Assembly: GCA_947170265.1 (NCBI GenBank)
Contig: CAMVSV010000006.1
Location: forward strand, 1-64,000
DNA from: an uncultured Prevotella sp.
Lineage (GTDB): Bacteria; Bacteroidota; Bacteroidia; Bacteroidales; Bacteroidaceae
Direction of reading: 5' to 3'
DNA length: 64,000 bases
The translations under genes were made by a program, and so were the position numbers. Shown piece by piece: positions 16,563 through 24,568 of the stretch. The notes beneath the pieces are model-generated. The model saw only the letters and a program-made list of their open reading frames with translations, searched no databases and was not told the origin of the DNA. Each line of letters starts with the position of its first letter. Position 1 is the stretch's first letter.

Positions 16563-16982
16563 TTAAATTCTATTCGCAGCTATACAATCCGGACAACGCC
16601 ATTCTTTAATTCCGGTGCCGCCACAGTTGTAGCATGATCCACCTCCACTGCCGTTACATTGGCTACATCTTAGATATCCGGAATTTTCCTTGCATGCCTC
16701 GCAGCGGAAGGTTTTCTGTCCGCCACAGTTTCCACATGTCTCATCGCCATTCATACCAGTGCCATCGCAAGCATGACAAGTCAGTTCGCCAGAGCCGCTG
16801 CAATGGTAACAGCTTACCATACCACTGCCCTGACAGTTATCACAACGTCCGCCACCTTTCCCATGACAAGAAAGGCATGTTTCACGAATAACGCCTGTAT
16901 TACCACAACGACTACAACTTTGAGCCTGAATAGCTAATGTACATGTCAAAGCTATTACTAATGTTAAAATGATTCGCTTCAT
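16563..16982 (-). CDS. Exported CxxCxGxG-repeat protein, twin of the gene at 14299
   Basis: 139 residues; signal peptide MKRIILTLVIALTCTLAIQA cut before QSC. Ten CxxC units (CSRCGNTG, CLSCHGKG, CDNCQGSG, CYHCSGSG, CHACDGTG, CGNCGGQK, CEACKENS, CSQCNGSG, CYNCGGTG, CPDC) line up one by one with those of the protein at 14299-14718, including the degenerate sixth and seventh units. The pair is thus a gene duplication within the operon, kept at full length, which suggests both copies are in use. It follows the first gene by 39 bases. Function unknown. Confidence 0.75.
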   Translation of the reverse strand: MKRIILTLVIALTCTLAIQAQSCSRCGNTGVIRETCLSCHGKGGGRCDNCQGSGMVSCYHCSGSGELTCHACDGTGMNGDETCGNCGGQKTFRCEACKENSGYLRCSQCNGSGGGSCYNCGGTGIKEWRCPDCIAANRI

Positions 16983-17021
16983 AACAATATAGTTTTTATG
17001 GTTAATATTTAATGTCTGTTG

Positions 17022-18065
17022 TTATTTATACACCACCTTCGCCTGCTCACCTTTATAAGCAACCGGATACTTGATGGTAGGTTTGCATCCCTTAGCCAGG
17101 ATGATGGTCTTCAGCATGCGGCAGTCGCTGACGTCGAGTTCCTTCAGCTTCTTCAGGCAACTCAAGTCCAGCGTCTCTGCGTATGTATAGCCGGCATGGA
17201 AGTATTCCAGGTTGGGGAAATACTTCAGGTCTTCATACGACTTGATGTTGCGGATGAAACTTTTGAAGTTCATCAGGCTCAGCTTCGTTACTGCCTTCGC
17301 TTCGTCAATGGAAATCTCTCCGTCTTGGTCTGCATCTATTTTCCTGTTGCGCAAGCAGAATTCCTTGATACCTTCATCAGCAAACGGAACAGCTATCACT
17401 ATCAGCACCGGCTGACTCACCGTGAAGTACTTGTTTCTCAATTCCTCCAGCTCATACTGGCAGGGAACCTCCAACTTACCGTTATGCCAGATGCCATACT
17501 TGCCATATTCCTTGCTGACGATATAGCAGACATCGCCATCCTGCTCTACCTTCTCGCAGTAGCTGTACTCTTCCAACAGCTTGCGGACGGTTGCGTCCTC
17601 CACATAATATTCTATGTCAATGCGTGTTTTGCCCTCCGGATTGATGATCTCCGGCTGGCAGCCCTGGGCAAGGATAATCTTCTGCAGGAATGTCGCATTC
17701 GTGAGGTTCAGCTTCTCCAACTTCGTCAGACAATGCAGGTCTATAACCTCAGCAGTGGTGGTGCCCACCGAGAAAGCCTTCAAGTTGGGAAAGTGTTTCA
17801 GAAAGTCAAAATCTTCTATAATGTTGCTACGACCACCTCTGTCAAGACCGAGAACAGTAGCCTTAGCTGCTTCACCGGCATCAACAACGCCGTCGTTGTT
17901 GGTGTCCATGTGTTTGAAGCACTGGGAAAAGAAATCATGGTCACTAATCGTGACTATAACCGGGCATTGTTCGGGGGGCGTAATTGAACACAGAACACTT
18001 TCATTCTGTGCGCTTGCCGACATTATGCCGATAACTGTCAGCAGGATTGTTGTCATCGCTTTCAT
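17022..18065 (-). CDS. Exported double EF-hand/LRR protein, first gene of the operon
   Basis: 347 residues from ATG 18065, giving the signal peptide MKAMTTILLTVIGIMSASA/QN; ATG 18089 is at the expected transcription start and adds eight non-signal residues. Two copies of one module: EF-hand loop DTNNDGVVDAGE (54-65) followed by an LRR-like stretch (about 88-140, LKHFPNLKAFSVGTT...LEKLNLTNATFLQKIILAQGC), then EF-hand DADQDGEISIDE (244-255) and a second LRR-like stretch (about 280-332). The middle (about 150-235) is not recognised. Calcium binding by the EF loops is likely from the residues; the LRR part suggests protein binding. The second gene of this type (15630-16181) carries only one module. 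Confidence 0.75.
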   Translation of the reverse strand: MKAMTTILLTVIGIMSASAQNESVLCSITPPEQCPVIVTISDHDFFSQCFKHMDTNNDGVVDAGEAAKATVLGLDRGGRSNIIEDFDFLKHFPNLKAFSVGTTTAEVIDLHCLTKLEKLNLTNATFLQKIILAQGCQPEIINPEGKTRIDIEYYVEDATVRKLLEEYSYCEKVEQDGDVCYIVSKEYGKYGIWHNGKLEVPCQYELEELRNKYFTVSQPVLIVIAVPFADEGIKEFCLRNRKIDADQDGEISIDEAKAVTKLSLMNFKSFIRNIKSYEDLKYFPNLEYFHAGYTYAETLDLSCLKKLKELDVSDCRMLKTIILAKGCKPTIKYPVAYKGEQAKVVYK

Positions 18066-18100
18066 AAATACTTGCTTTTGGTTATTCATTGTTCCTGCGA

Positions 18101-18108
18101 CAAAGATA
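18101..18108 (-). promoter_or_regulatory. -7 box of the Cys-rich operon promoter
   Basis: On the minus strand these bases read TATCTTTG, a match to TAnnTTTG, 35 bases before the ATG at 18065. No other good box was noted in the operon's short gaps, which agrees with one transcript for all eleven genes. The -33 partner is not clear. Confidence 0.55.
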
Positions 18109-18238
18109 GGCAAGAAACGCCATAGTCCAAAGCTATTTTCCTCTTTTTTGGTAGGGAAAACCCTATTGTCTATCACAAAAACGCCCTGCAGAAAAATGAA
18201 GGCATGATGTTGCAGACATGAAAAAACAAATAAATTGT

Positions 18239-18269
18239 TTTGCGCTGCGCCCAACTTTCATTACCTTTG
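18239..18269 (+). promoter_or_regulatory. Promoter of the C1 peptidase gene
   Basis: TTTG at 18239-18242, a 19-base spacer, then TACCTTTG at 18262-18269: both boxes and spacing fit the Bacteroidota consensus. The ATG lies 31 bases further on. Confidence 0.75.
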
Positions 18270-18300
18270 CATCATATATGCATAAACAATCACAACAACC

Positions 18301-19512
18301 ATGAAGAAATTTACTACTATGGCGTTGATGGCAGCAGTAGCCTTCAGCACTCACGCACAAGCACAAAACGAGAAAACTGACTCTGCACAGAACAACAAAC
18401 CGGTGTTCACGACAATCAAGGAACTGCCCATAACAAGCATAAAAGACCAGAACCGCTCAGGCACCTGCTGGGCTTATTCCACATTGTCATTCTTCGAGAG
18501 CGAGATACTCAAAGCCACGGGCAAGACCTACGACCTCTCAGAGATGTTCATAGCCAACAAGGACTACATGGAGAGAGCCGAGCTCACGGTGCGCATGCAC
18601 GGCGACAGCCAGTTCTCACAAGGAGGCTCGGCAGGCGACGTGCTCATAATAATGAAAAACCACGGCATCATACCAGAGACCGCCATGGCACTTCCCGGCA
18701 CCATGCAGGGCGACTCGCTTGCAAACTTCAACGAGTTTTTCTCGGTGATGGAACCCTACGTTGATGCAGTGGCAAAAAGCAAGGCAAAGAAAATAAGCAA
18801 CCAATGGAAGGTGGGACTGCAAGGCATCATCGATGCCTATCTGGGCAAGACACCCGAGACGTTCACCTATGAGGGAAAGACCTACACACCGAAATCCTTC
18901 TGCCAGAGCCTCGGCATCAACCTCGACGACTATGTGAGCATAACCAGCTACACCCATCACCCGTTCTACACCAAGTTTGCCGTGGAGGTGCAGGACAACT
19001 GGCGCTGGGACCAGAGCTACAACGTGCCCATGGACGAGATGATGCGCATCATCGACAACGCACTCGACAACGGCTACACCATTGCATGGGGTGGCGATGT
19101 GTCTGAAGACGGCTTCACACGCAAGGGTCTCGGCATACTCTACGACACCAAGAAAGCACAGTCGCTCACAGGCAGCGACGCAGCACGCTGGCTCAAGCTC
19201 TCCACATCGGAGAAGAAAGAGAAACTCGACTCTCTCGGCGTTGATGCACCCGAGATCGTTCCCACACAGCAGTATCGCCAGGAAGGCTTCGACAACTGGG
19301 AGCTCACCGACGACCACGGCATGCACATCTACGGTTTGGCAAAAGACCAGAACGGAAAGGAATACTACATGGTGAAAAACTCATGGGGAGAATATGGCGA
19401 CTACAAGGGCACATGGTATATGACCAAAGCCTTCGTGGCTGGAAAAACCATGGACTTCCTCGTAAACAAAAACGCCATTCCAAAGGATATACGCAAGAAA
19501 CTCGGCATCTGA
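18301..19512 (+). CDS. Exported C1-family cysteine peptidase (bleomycin hydrolase-like)
   Basis: 403 residues; signal peptide cut after AQA/QN, so unlike the usual cytoplasmic aminopeptidase C this one acts outside the cytoplasm. The papain-fold active site is complete and in C1B order: KDQNRSGTCWAYS (Gln and catalytic Cys, about residue 43-55), DDHGMHIYGLA (His, near 340) and VKNSWGEYG (Asn, near 360). C1B inserts are present (YMERAELTVRMHGDSQFSQGGSAGDVL). The family hydrolyses peptide bonds as an aminopeptidase. Monocistronic: it has its own promoter and a terminator at 19535. Confidence 0.88.
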   Translation: MKKFTTMALMAAVAFSTHAQAQNEKTDSAQNNKPVFTTIKELPITSIKDQNRSGTCWAYSTLSFFESEILKATGKTYDLSEMFIANKDYMERAELTVRMHGDSQFSQGGSAGDVLIIMKNHGIIPETAMALPGTMQGDSLANFNEFFSVMEPYVDAVAKSKAKKISNQWKVGLQGIIDAYLGKTPETFTYEGKTYTPKSFCQSLGINLDDYVSITSYTHHPFYTKFAVEVQDNWRWDQSYNVPMDEMMRIIDNALDNGYTIAWGGDVSEDGFTRKGLGILYDTKKAQSLTGSDAARWLKLSTSEKKEKLDSLGVDAPEIVPTQQYRQEGFDNWELTDDHGMHIYGLAKDQNGKEYYMVKNSWGEYGDYKGTWYMTKAFVAGKTMDFLVNKNAIPKDIRKKLGI

Positions 19513-19534
19513 CAACAACAAAACCAACCAACAT

Positions 19535-19573
19535 AAAAAGGCGAAAGTGCACCACAGCACCTCCGCCTTTTTT
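19535..19573 (+). terminator. Terminator after the C1 peptidase gene
   Basis: AAAAAGGCG pairs with CGCCTTTTTT, with an inner GTGC/GCAC step and a TTTTTT tail. Confidence 0.8.
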
Positions 19574-19591
19574 CGTATTCATAAAGACCAG

Positions 19592-19806
19592 ATTTCCGAC
19601 AATTATAAGTGCAGGAAAAGTGTTAACAACTGTGAACGAAAAATATTCTCCGCACAGTGAGAAAACGAAAGTGCCACTTTCGCGTTACGAAAGAGGCTCT
19701 TTCACCTTCCAAAAGAGGCTCTTTTGCACGCTAAAAGAGGCTCTTTTAAAACGCCCATTCCAAACATCTGAAAACCAACGAGTTACAAAGGCGAAAAATC
19801 AGGGTT
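19592..19806 (+). repeat. Interspersed repeat with a 22-bp-pitch palindrome array, copy A
   Basis: An AT-rich lead (TGTGAACGAAAAATATTC, CACAGTGAGAAAACG) is followed by four 15-bp palindromes at exactly 22-bp steps: GAAAGTGCCACTTTC (19667-19681), GAAAGAGGCTCTTTC (19689-19703), AAAAGAGGCTCTTTT (19711-19725) and the same again (19733-19747), with 7-bp spacers that differ. Then comes a tail ending near 19806. An inverted second copy is at 57362-57573. The frame through it encodes KTKVPLSRYERGSFTF-like residues in both copies, but that follows from the DNA repeat, so I do not call a gene. Confidence 0.8.
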
Positions 19807-19988
19807 CTTTTATCGCCTTGAAAGAGTAAAATATTAAGACAGTTAAACACTTGTTAACTTTTATATACCAAAAATTCTAAATAACGTTTCCGCAGTAAAA
19901 ACTCTGCATGAAAAAGCTTGCAGATACATGAAAAATTAGATACATTTGCAGCTGAAACTATATTTATTAACCAAAAAAAACCAACGTT
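19807..19988 (+). promoter_or_regulatory. AT-rich spacer and promoter of the small lipoprotein gene
   Basis: TTG at 19918-19920, a 20-base spacer and TACATTTG at 19941-19948 form a good Bacteroidota promoter 41 bases before the ATG. The rest of the spacer is AT-rich with no gene seen. Confidence 0.7.
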
Positions 19989-20480
19989 ATGAAGAAAATC
20001 ATGGTAGCCCTGTTCGCAGTAGCACTCGGCATGGGCATGGTGTCTTGCAACGGCAACACCAAGGCTGGAAACGACAAAGACTCAACAGCAACAGCAGTAG
20101 AGAAAGCAGCACCCGAAGAGCCGAAAGTTAACATTGCGGACGTGGTGGCAAAAGCCAAGGCAGAAGGAGCAAACTGGTCAGTTGATGAATGGAAGGCAGC
20201 CTACAAAGACATGATCAGAGGCGCCATGCCGATGTTCAACTTCTTGAAAGACATGCAGGAGAAGATGAAAGGTGCAGATGATGATCCCGCCAAGGCAGCT
20301 GAAGCACTTAAGACCATGGCAGAGATGGAAGACAAGCTCAAGGAGTTTGAGCCCATAGAGAAAGCCATGAATGAGTTTGAAGACATTGCCAAGGCTACTG
20401 CCAATGGTAAGGCTGTAATGGAAGACAAAGCTTTCGAAGAGGAAATTAATAAAGAATTTGACATTCCCGAAGGCATTTAA
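19989..20480 (+). CDS. Small lipoprotein, helical, unknown role
   Basis: 163 residues; lipobox M-V-S-C with lipidated Cys20 followed by NGN, then a Lys/Ala/Thr/Glu-rich linker. The rest (about 50-163) is strongly helical and charged: VVAKAKAEGANWSVDEWKAAYKDM, MFNFLKDMQEKMKGADDDPAKAAEALKTMAEMEDKLKEFEPIEKAMNEFEDIAKA. It reads like a periplasmic or outer-membrane anchored helical bundle, a kind of small lipoprotein common in Prevotella. No enzyme motif. Own promoter and terminator, so a single-gene unit. Confidence 0.75.
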   Translation: MKKIMVALFAVALGMGMVSCNGNTKAGNDKDSTATAVEKAAPEEPKVNIADVVAKAKAEGANWSVDEWKAAYKDMIRGAMPMFNFLKDMQEKMKGADDDPAKAAEALKTMAEMEDKLKEFEPIEKAMNEFEDIAKATANGKAVMEDKAFEEEINKEFDIPEGI

Positions 20481-20523
20481 TCAAGGTGACATCCACTAAT
20501 CAACAGAGTCATCTGTAAACAAT

Positions 20524-20556
20524 AAATGCCGGTGTGCCATGCATACCGGTATTTTT
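20524..20556 (+). terminator. Terminator after the small lipoprotein gene
   Basis: AAATGCCGGT pairs with ACCGGTATTT (one G-T pair) across a 9-base loop and is followed by TTTATTTTTT. Confidence 0.8.
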
Positions 20557-20732
20557 ATTTTTTATACATAAAAAAACTGTTGCATTTTGCAATATCAATA
20601 ATAATGTGTAACTTTACAGACTGATTAGATTGGGATAATGCGTATTTACCGACAAGCAATGGCTGCACCCACCCCATGAACCATGCAGAACCATCCCGAT
20701 CCACTGCCCGAAGAATATAAAAAAAGATATAA

Positions 20733-22466
20733 ATGCAACTTAAATGGAATTACAAACCACCCACACCAGAGGAACAGAAGGCTGCCACAGAGCTGGGCGA
20801 GAAGCTGAGCATTAGCCCCATACTCGCGCACATGCTCATACGCCGCGGCATCACCACCGAGTCGGGAGCAAAGCGGTTCTTCCGTCCGCAGCTCGCCGAC
20901 CTGATAAACCCGTTCCTGATGAAGGACATGGATCTAGCGGTTGACCGTCTGAACGATGCCATGGGCAGGAAGGAGCGCATACTGGTGTATGGCGACTACG
21001 ACGTTGACGGATGTACGGCAGTGGCATTGGTATATAAGTTCCTGAGGCAGTATTATTCCAACATAGACTACTACATACCCGACCGCTACGACGAAGGCTA
21101 TGGAGTGAGCAACAAGGGAATAAACTATGCCAAGGAGACAGGTGTGAAACTGGTGATAATACTCGACTGCGGTATAAAAGCCATCGAGGAGATAGCCTAT
21201 GCCAAGAGTCTCGGCATAGACTTCATCATTTGCGACCACCATGTGCCCGACGAGCAGATGCCGCCGGCAGTGGCTATACTCAACCCCAAGCGTCCCGACG
21301 ACACCTTCCCCTTCAAAGACCTGTGTGGCTGCGGAGTGGGCTTCAAGTTCATGCAGGCGTTTGCCAAGAACAACGGCATACCATTCTCAAGGCTCATACC
21401 GCTGCTTGACTTCTGTGCGGTGAGCATCGCCGCCGACCTGGTGAGCGTGACCGACGAAAACCGGATATTAGCCTTCCACGGACTGAAGCAGCTCAACCAG
21501 AACCCGAGCATCGGACTGAAAGCCATCATCGACGTGTGCGGACTGAGCGGACGGGAGCTCTCGATGAGCGACATAATATTCAAGATAGGACCGAGGATAA
21601 ACGCATCGGGGCGAATGGAAAACGGCAAGGAGACCGTGGACTTGCTCGTGGAACGCGACTACAACAGCGCACTCGCAGCAGCAAAGCACATAGACCAGTA
21701 TAACGAGCAGCGCAAGGACGTGGACCGTCAGATGACTGAGGAAGCCAACCAGATTGTGGCACGTCTGGAAAGCCAGCGCCACCAGACAAGCATAGTGCTC
21801 TACGACGAGAACTGGAAGAAAGGCGTGGTGGGCATAGTAGCATCGCGCCTCACAGAAATATACTTCCGCCCCACTGTTGTGCTCACACGCGACGACAACC
21901 TCGCCACAGGGTCGGCACGCAGCGTGGCAGGCTTCGACGTATACTCAGCCATAAAGAGTTGCCGAGACCTGCTGCTGAACTTCGGCGGGCACACCTATGC
22001 CGCCGGACTGACGCTGAAATGGGACGATGTGGTGGAGTTCCGCAACAGGTTCCAGAAATACGTTGACGAGCATATACAGCCCGAACAGACCGAGGCAATG
22101 CTCGACATTGACGCACGCATAGACTTCAAGGACATTACCAAGCGGCTGCACAGCGACCTGAAACGCTTTGCACCCTTCGGACCAGGCAACCCCAAGCCAC
22201 TGTTCTGCACAGAGGGTGTGTATGACTTCGGCACGAGCAAGGTGGTGGGACGCGAACAGGAACACATCAAGCTCGAGCTCATAGACTCGAAGTCGAGCAA
22301 CGTGATGAACGGCATAGCCTTCGGACAGAGCGCCTCGGCACGATACATAAAGTCGAGACGGTCGTTTGACATTGCCTACACCATTGAAGACAACGTGTTT
22401 AAGCGTGGAGCCATGCAGCTTCAGATTGAAGCCATCAGGCCAACAGAGGACGACAGTGGTAATTGA
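20733..22466 (+). CDS. recJ: Single-strand DNA exonuclease RecJ
   Basis: 577-residue cytoplasmic 5'-3' exonuclease of the DHH family, acting in recombination and repair. Conserved blocks: LVYGDYDVDGCTAVAL (metal site, about residue 75-90), IILDCGIKA, the DHH motif in IICDHHVPDE, ILNPKRPDDTFPFKDLCGCGVGFK, and RINASGRMENG. The DHHA1 part follows: GVVGIVASRLTE and FGGHTYAAGLTL. Then an OB-type region (PFGPGNPKPLF). Length is normal. recQ begins 20 bases after its stop, giving a recJ-recQ repair operon in which the RecQ helicase could unwind for RecJ. Confidence 0.95.
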   Translation: MQLKWNYKPPTPEEQKAATELGEKLSISPILAHMLIRRGITTESGAKRFFRPQLADLINPFLMKDMDLAVDRLNDAMGRKERILVYGDYDVDGCTAVALVYKFLRQYYSNIDYYIPDRYDEGYGVSNKGINYAKETGVKLVIILDCGIKAIEEIAYAKSLGIDFIICDHHVPDEQMPPAVAILNPKRPDDTFPFKDLCGCGVGFKFMQAFAKNNGIPFSRLIPLLDFCAVSIAADLVSVTDENRILAFHGLKQLNQNPSIGLKAIIDVCGLSGRELSMSDIIFKIGPRINASGRMENGKETVDLLVERDYNSALAAAKHIDQYNEQRKDVDRQMTEEANQIVARLESQRHQTSIVLYDENWKKGVVGIVASRLTEIYFRPTVVLTRDDNLATGSARSVAGFDVYSAIKSCRDLLLNFGGHTYAAGLTLKWDDVVEFRNRFQKYVDEHIQPEQTEAMLDIDARIDFKDITKRLHSDLKRFAPFGPGNPKPLFCTEGVYDFGTSKVVGREQEHIKLELIDSKSSNVMNGIAFGQSASARYIKSRRSFDIAYTIEDNVFKRGAMQLQIEAIRPTEDDSGN

Positions 22467-22486
22467 CAATTGGCAGCTGGCAACAC

Positions 22487-24460
22487 ATGGACGACAACAG
22501 CACATCAGAAATAAAACACGACAATTATCTATCAATACTGAGAAAACACTGGGGCTATGACAGCTTCAGGGGCATTCAGCGTGACATCATAGAAAGCATC
22601 GGCGCAGGAAGAGACACACTCGGACTAATGCCCACAGGTGGAGGAAAGTCGGTGACCTTCCAGGTGCCGGCAATGGCCATGGAAGGCACATGCCTGGTGG
22701 TCACACCGCTGATATCGCTGATGAAAGACCAGGTTGACAACCTCAGACATAGAGGAATAAAAGCCTATGCCATATACTCAGGTATGCCGCACTACCAGAT
22801 TGTGACGACACTGGAGAACTGCATCTTCAGCAAGGCAAAGTTCCTGTATGTGTCGCCGGAACGACTCTCCTCACAGTTGTTCCTCGCAAAGCTCAGACAG
22901 ATTGACGTGAGCTTCATCACCGTGGACGAAGCCCACTGCATAAGCCAGTGGGGCTACGACTTCCGACCGGCATACCTTGAGATTGCCAAGATACGCGACT
23001 TCATAGCAGAGCACCACAATGGGAAAATGCCACCCGTGCTCGCACTCACTGCCACGGCAACTCCCGCCGTAGTAGGCGACATACAACGCCGTCTGAACTT
23101 CAAACAGGAAAACGTTTTCAGAATGAGCTTCGTGAGGGAAAACCTCGTATATGTGGTGCGCAAGGCAGAAGACAAGAACGCTGAACTCATACACATACTC
23201 AAAGCCATGAACAGCTGTGCAATAGTGTATGTGAGGTCGCGAAGGCTGACAAAAGAGATTGCCGACCTGATAAACAACAAGCTGCCGTCGGACAATGAGG
23301 AATGTCCCACTGCCACGTTCTACCATGCAGGACTCAACGCTGAAGACAAAGAACTGAGGCAGGAAGCATGGCGCACAGGAAAGATACGGGTGATGGTTGC
23401 CACCAACGCCTTCGGAATGGGCATTGACAAAGCCGACGTGAGAGTGGTGATACACACAGACCCACCCAGTTCCATAGAAGCCTATTTCCAGGAGGCAGGA
23501 CGCGCAGGACGCGACGGAGAGAGGGCCTATGCCGTGATGCTCTATAACAAAAGCGACAACACACGACTGCTGAAACACATTGATGAAGCCTTCCCTCCCA
23601 AGGAATACATAAGAAAGGTGTATGACCACCTCGCCTATTACTATGAGATAGGCATAGGCAGCGGAGAAGGACATACCTTCGAGCTGAGCATGGAACGCTT
23701 CTGCAAAGCCTACCAGCACTTCCCCATCCGAGTAAACGCCGCACTCACACTGCTGAGCCAGTGCGGATACATAGACTACGAACCGGAGCCAGACCTTGCC
23801 ACAAGGGTAAAGTTTCTCGTCTCGCGCGACGAACTTAATAACCCGAGCATCTCCTCGCCAAAGGAAAACAAAGTGATAACCACACTGCTGCGCTACTATG
23901 GAGGAATGTTCTCCGACTTCGTGTTCATTGACGAAGACAAGATGGCAGAGAAGACCGAAATGAGCAGGGTTGACTTCTACCTCGTAATGAGAGGACTGCA
24001 CCAGCGCGGCATCGTGAACTACATACCAAGAAAGACCGTTCCGCTGATAACCTATTCAAAGGAACGCATAGACGGGTGCAACCTGGTTATCCCAGAAGAA
24101 GTGTATGAGCAGCGGCGCGACCGGCTCAAACAACGCATAGAGGCAATGCTCAACTACCTGCAAAACAGCGAGGTATGTCGCAGCCAGCAACTCGTGGCTT
24201 ACTTCGGAGAAGAAAACGCTCACCACTGCAAGCGCTGTGACGTGTGTCTGAACCACGGCTACAACAAAAAAGAGCAAAAACAACAGGAGAAAGAAGCAAG
24301 CAAGGAAATAATGGAACTTCTTGCCGACAGGAAACAACACCACATTTCGGAACTCCACCAGCTCAACAGCGACAGCCTACACATAAAAACAGCCCTGAGA
24401 GAGCTCATGAGCGAGGACTATCTGCAAATGGACGGTTCCTTTATACAGCGAATAAGGTAA
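22487..24460 (+). CDS. recQ: ATP-dependent DNA helicase RecQ
   Basis: 657 residues from ATG 22487 (MDDNSTSEIKHDN); the four-base overlap start at 22463 gives no conserved residues. Helicase motifs: FRGIQRDIIESI, Walker A MPTGGGKS, DEAHCISQWGYDFRPAY, ALTATATP, and motif VI QEAGRAGRDG. The zinc site of the RecQ C-terminal region is present (CRSQQLVAYFGEENAHHCKRCDVC, near 565-588). A winged-helix-like remainder follows, but no clear HRDC domain is seen at the end (stops ...QMDGSFIQRIR), so this is the HRDC-less form. Works 3'-5' in recombination repair with RecJ next door. Confidence 0.95.
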   Translation: MDDNSTSEIKHDNYLSILRKHWGYDSFRGIQRDIIESIGAGRDTLGLMPTGGGKSVTFQVPAMAMEGTCLVVTPLISLMKDQVDNLRHRGIKAYAIYSGMPHYQIVTTLENCIFSKAKFLYVSPERLSSQLFLAKLRQIDVSFITVDEAHCISQWGYDFRPAYLEIAKIRDFIAEHHNGKMPPVLALTATATPAVVGDIQRRLNFKQENVFRMSFVRENLVYVVRKAEDKNAELIHILKAMNSCAIVYVRSRRLTKEIADLINNKLPSDNEECPTATFYHAGLNAEDKELRQEAWRTGKIRVMVATNAFGMGIDKADVRVVIHTDPPSSIEAYFQEAGRAGRDGERAYAVMLYNKSDNTRLLKHIDEAFPPKEYIRKVYDHLAYYYEIGIGSGEGHTFELSMERFCKAYQHFPIRVNAALTLLSQCGYIDYEPEPDLATRVKFLVSRDELNNPSISSPKENKVITTLLRYYGGMFSDFVFIDEDKMAEKTEMSRVDFYLVMRGLHQRGIVNYIPRKTVPLITYSKERIDGCNLVIPEEVYEQRRDRLKQRIEAMLNYLQNSEVCRSQQLVAYFGEENAHHCKRCDVCLNHGYNKKEQKQQEKEASKEIMELLADRKQHHISELHQLNSDSLHIKTALRELMSEDYLQMDGSFIQRIR

Positions 24461-24490
24461 TGATTTACTGACAATTTAGGATTAAGCATA

Positions 24491-24530
24491 AAAAAGTGCT
24501 CCTTGCTAATGGTTGCAAGGAGCACTTTTC
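24491..24530. terminator. Two-way terminator between recQ and ilvC
   Basis: AAAAAGTGCTCCTTGC pairs with GCAAGGAGCACTTTT around the loop TAATGGTT; T runs on both strands serve the two convergent genes. Confidence 0.88.
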
Positions 24531-24568
24531 GTATTTGTCGCAGGCTTTCGCCTACATGTTTGCGTAAA

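Noticed and set aside
19667..19747. CRISPR-like array of four repeats
   Set aside because: Repeats are 15-bp palindromes with 7-bp spacers, far too short for CRISPR, and no cas genes are present.
19383..19829. Open frame of 148 codons through the palindrome repeat, with a similar 65-codon frame in copy B
   Set aside because: The shared peptide follows directly from the repeated DNA. The frame starts inside the peptidase gene, and no promoter or start site is seen.
22871..24001. 376-codon frame antisense to recQ
   Set aside because: Shadow of a certain gene with no recognisable protein features. The same holds for the long antisense frames at 1962-2600, 3715-4575, 10848-11603 and 40782-41306.
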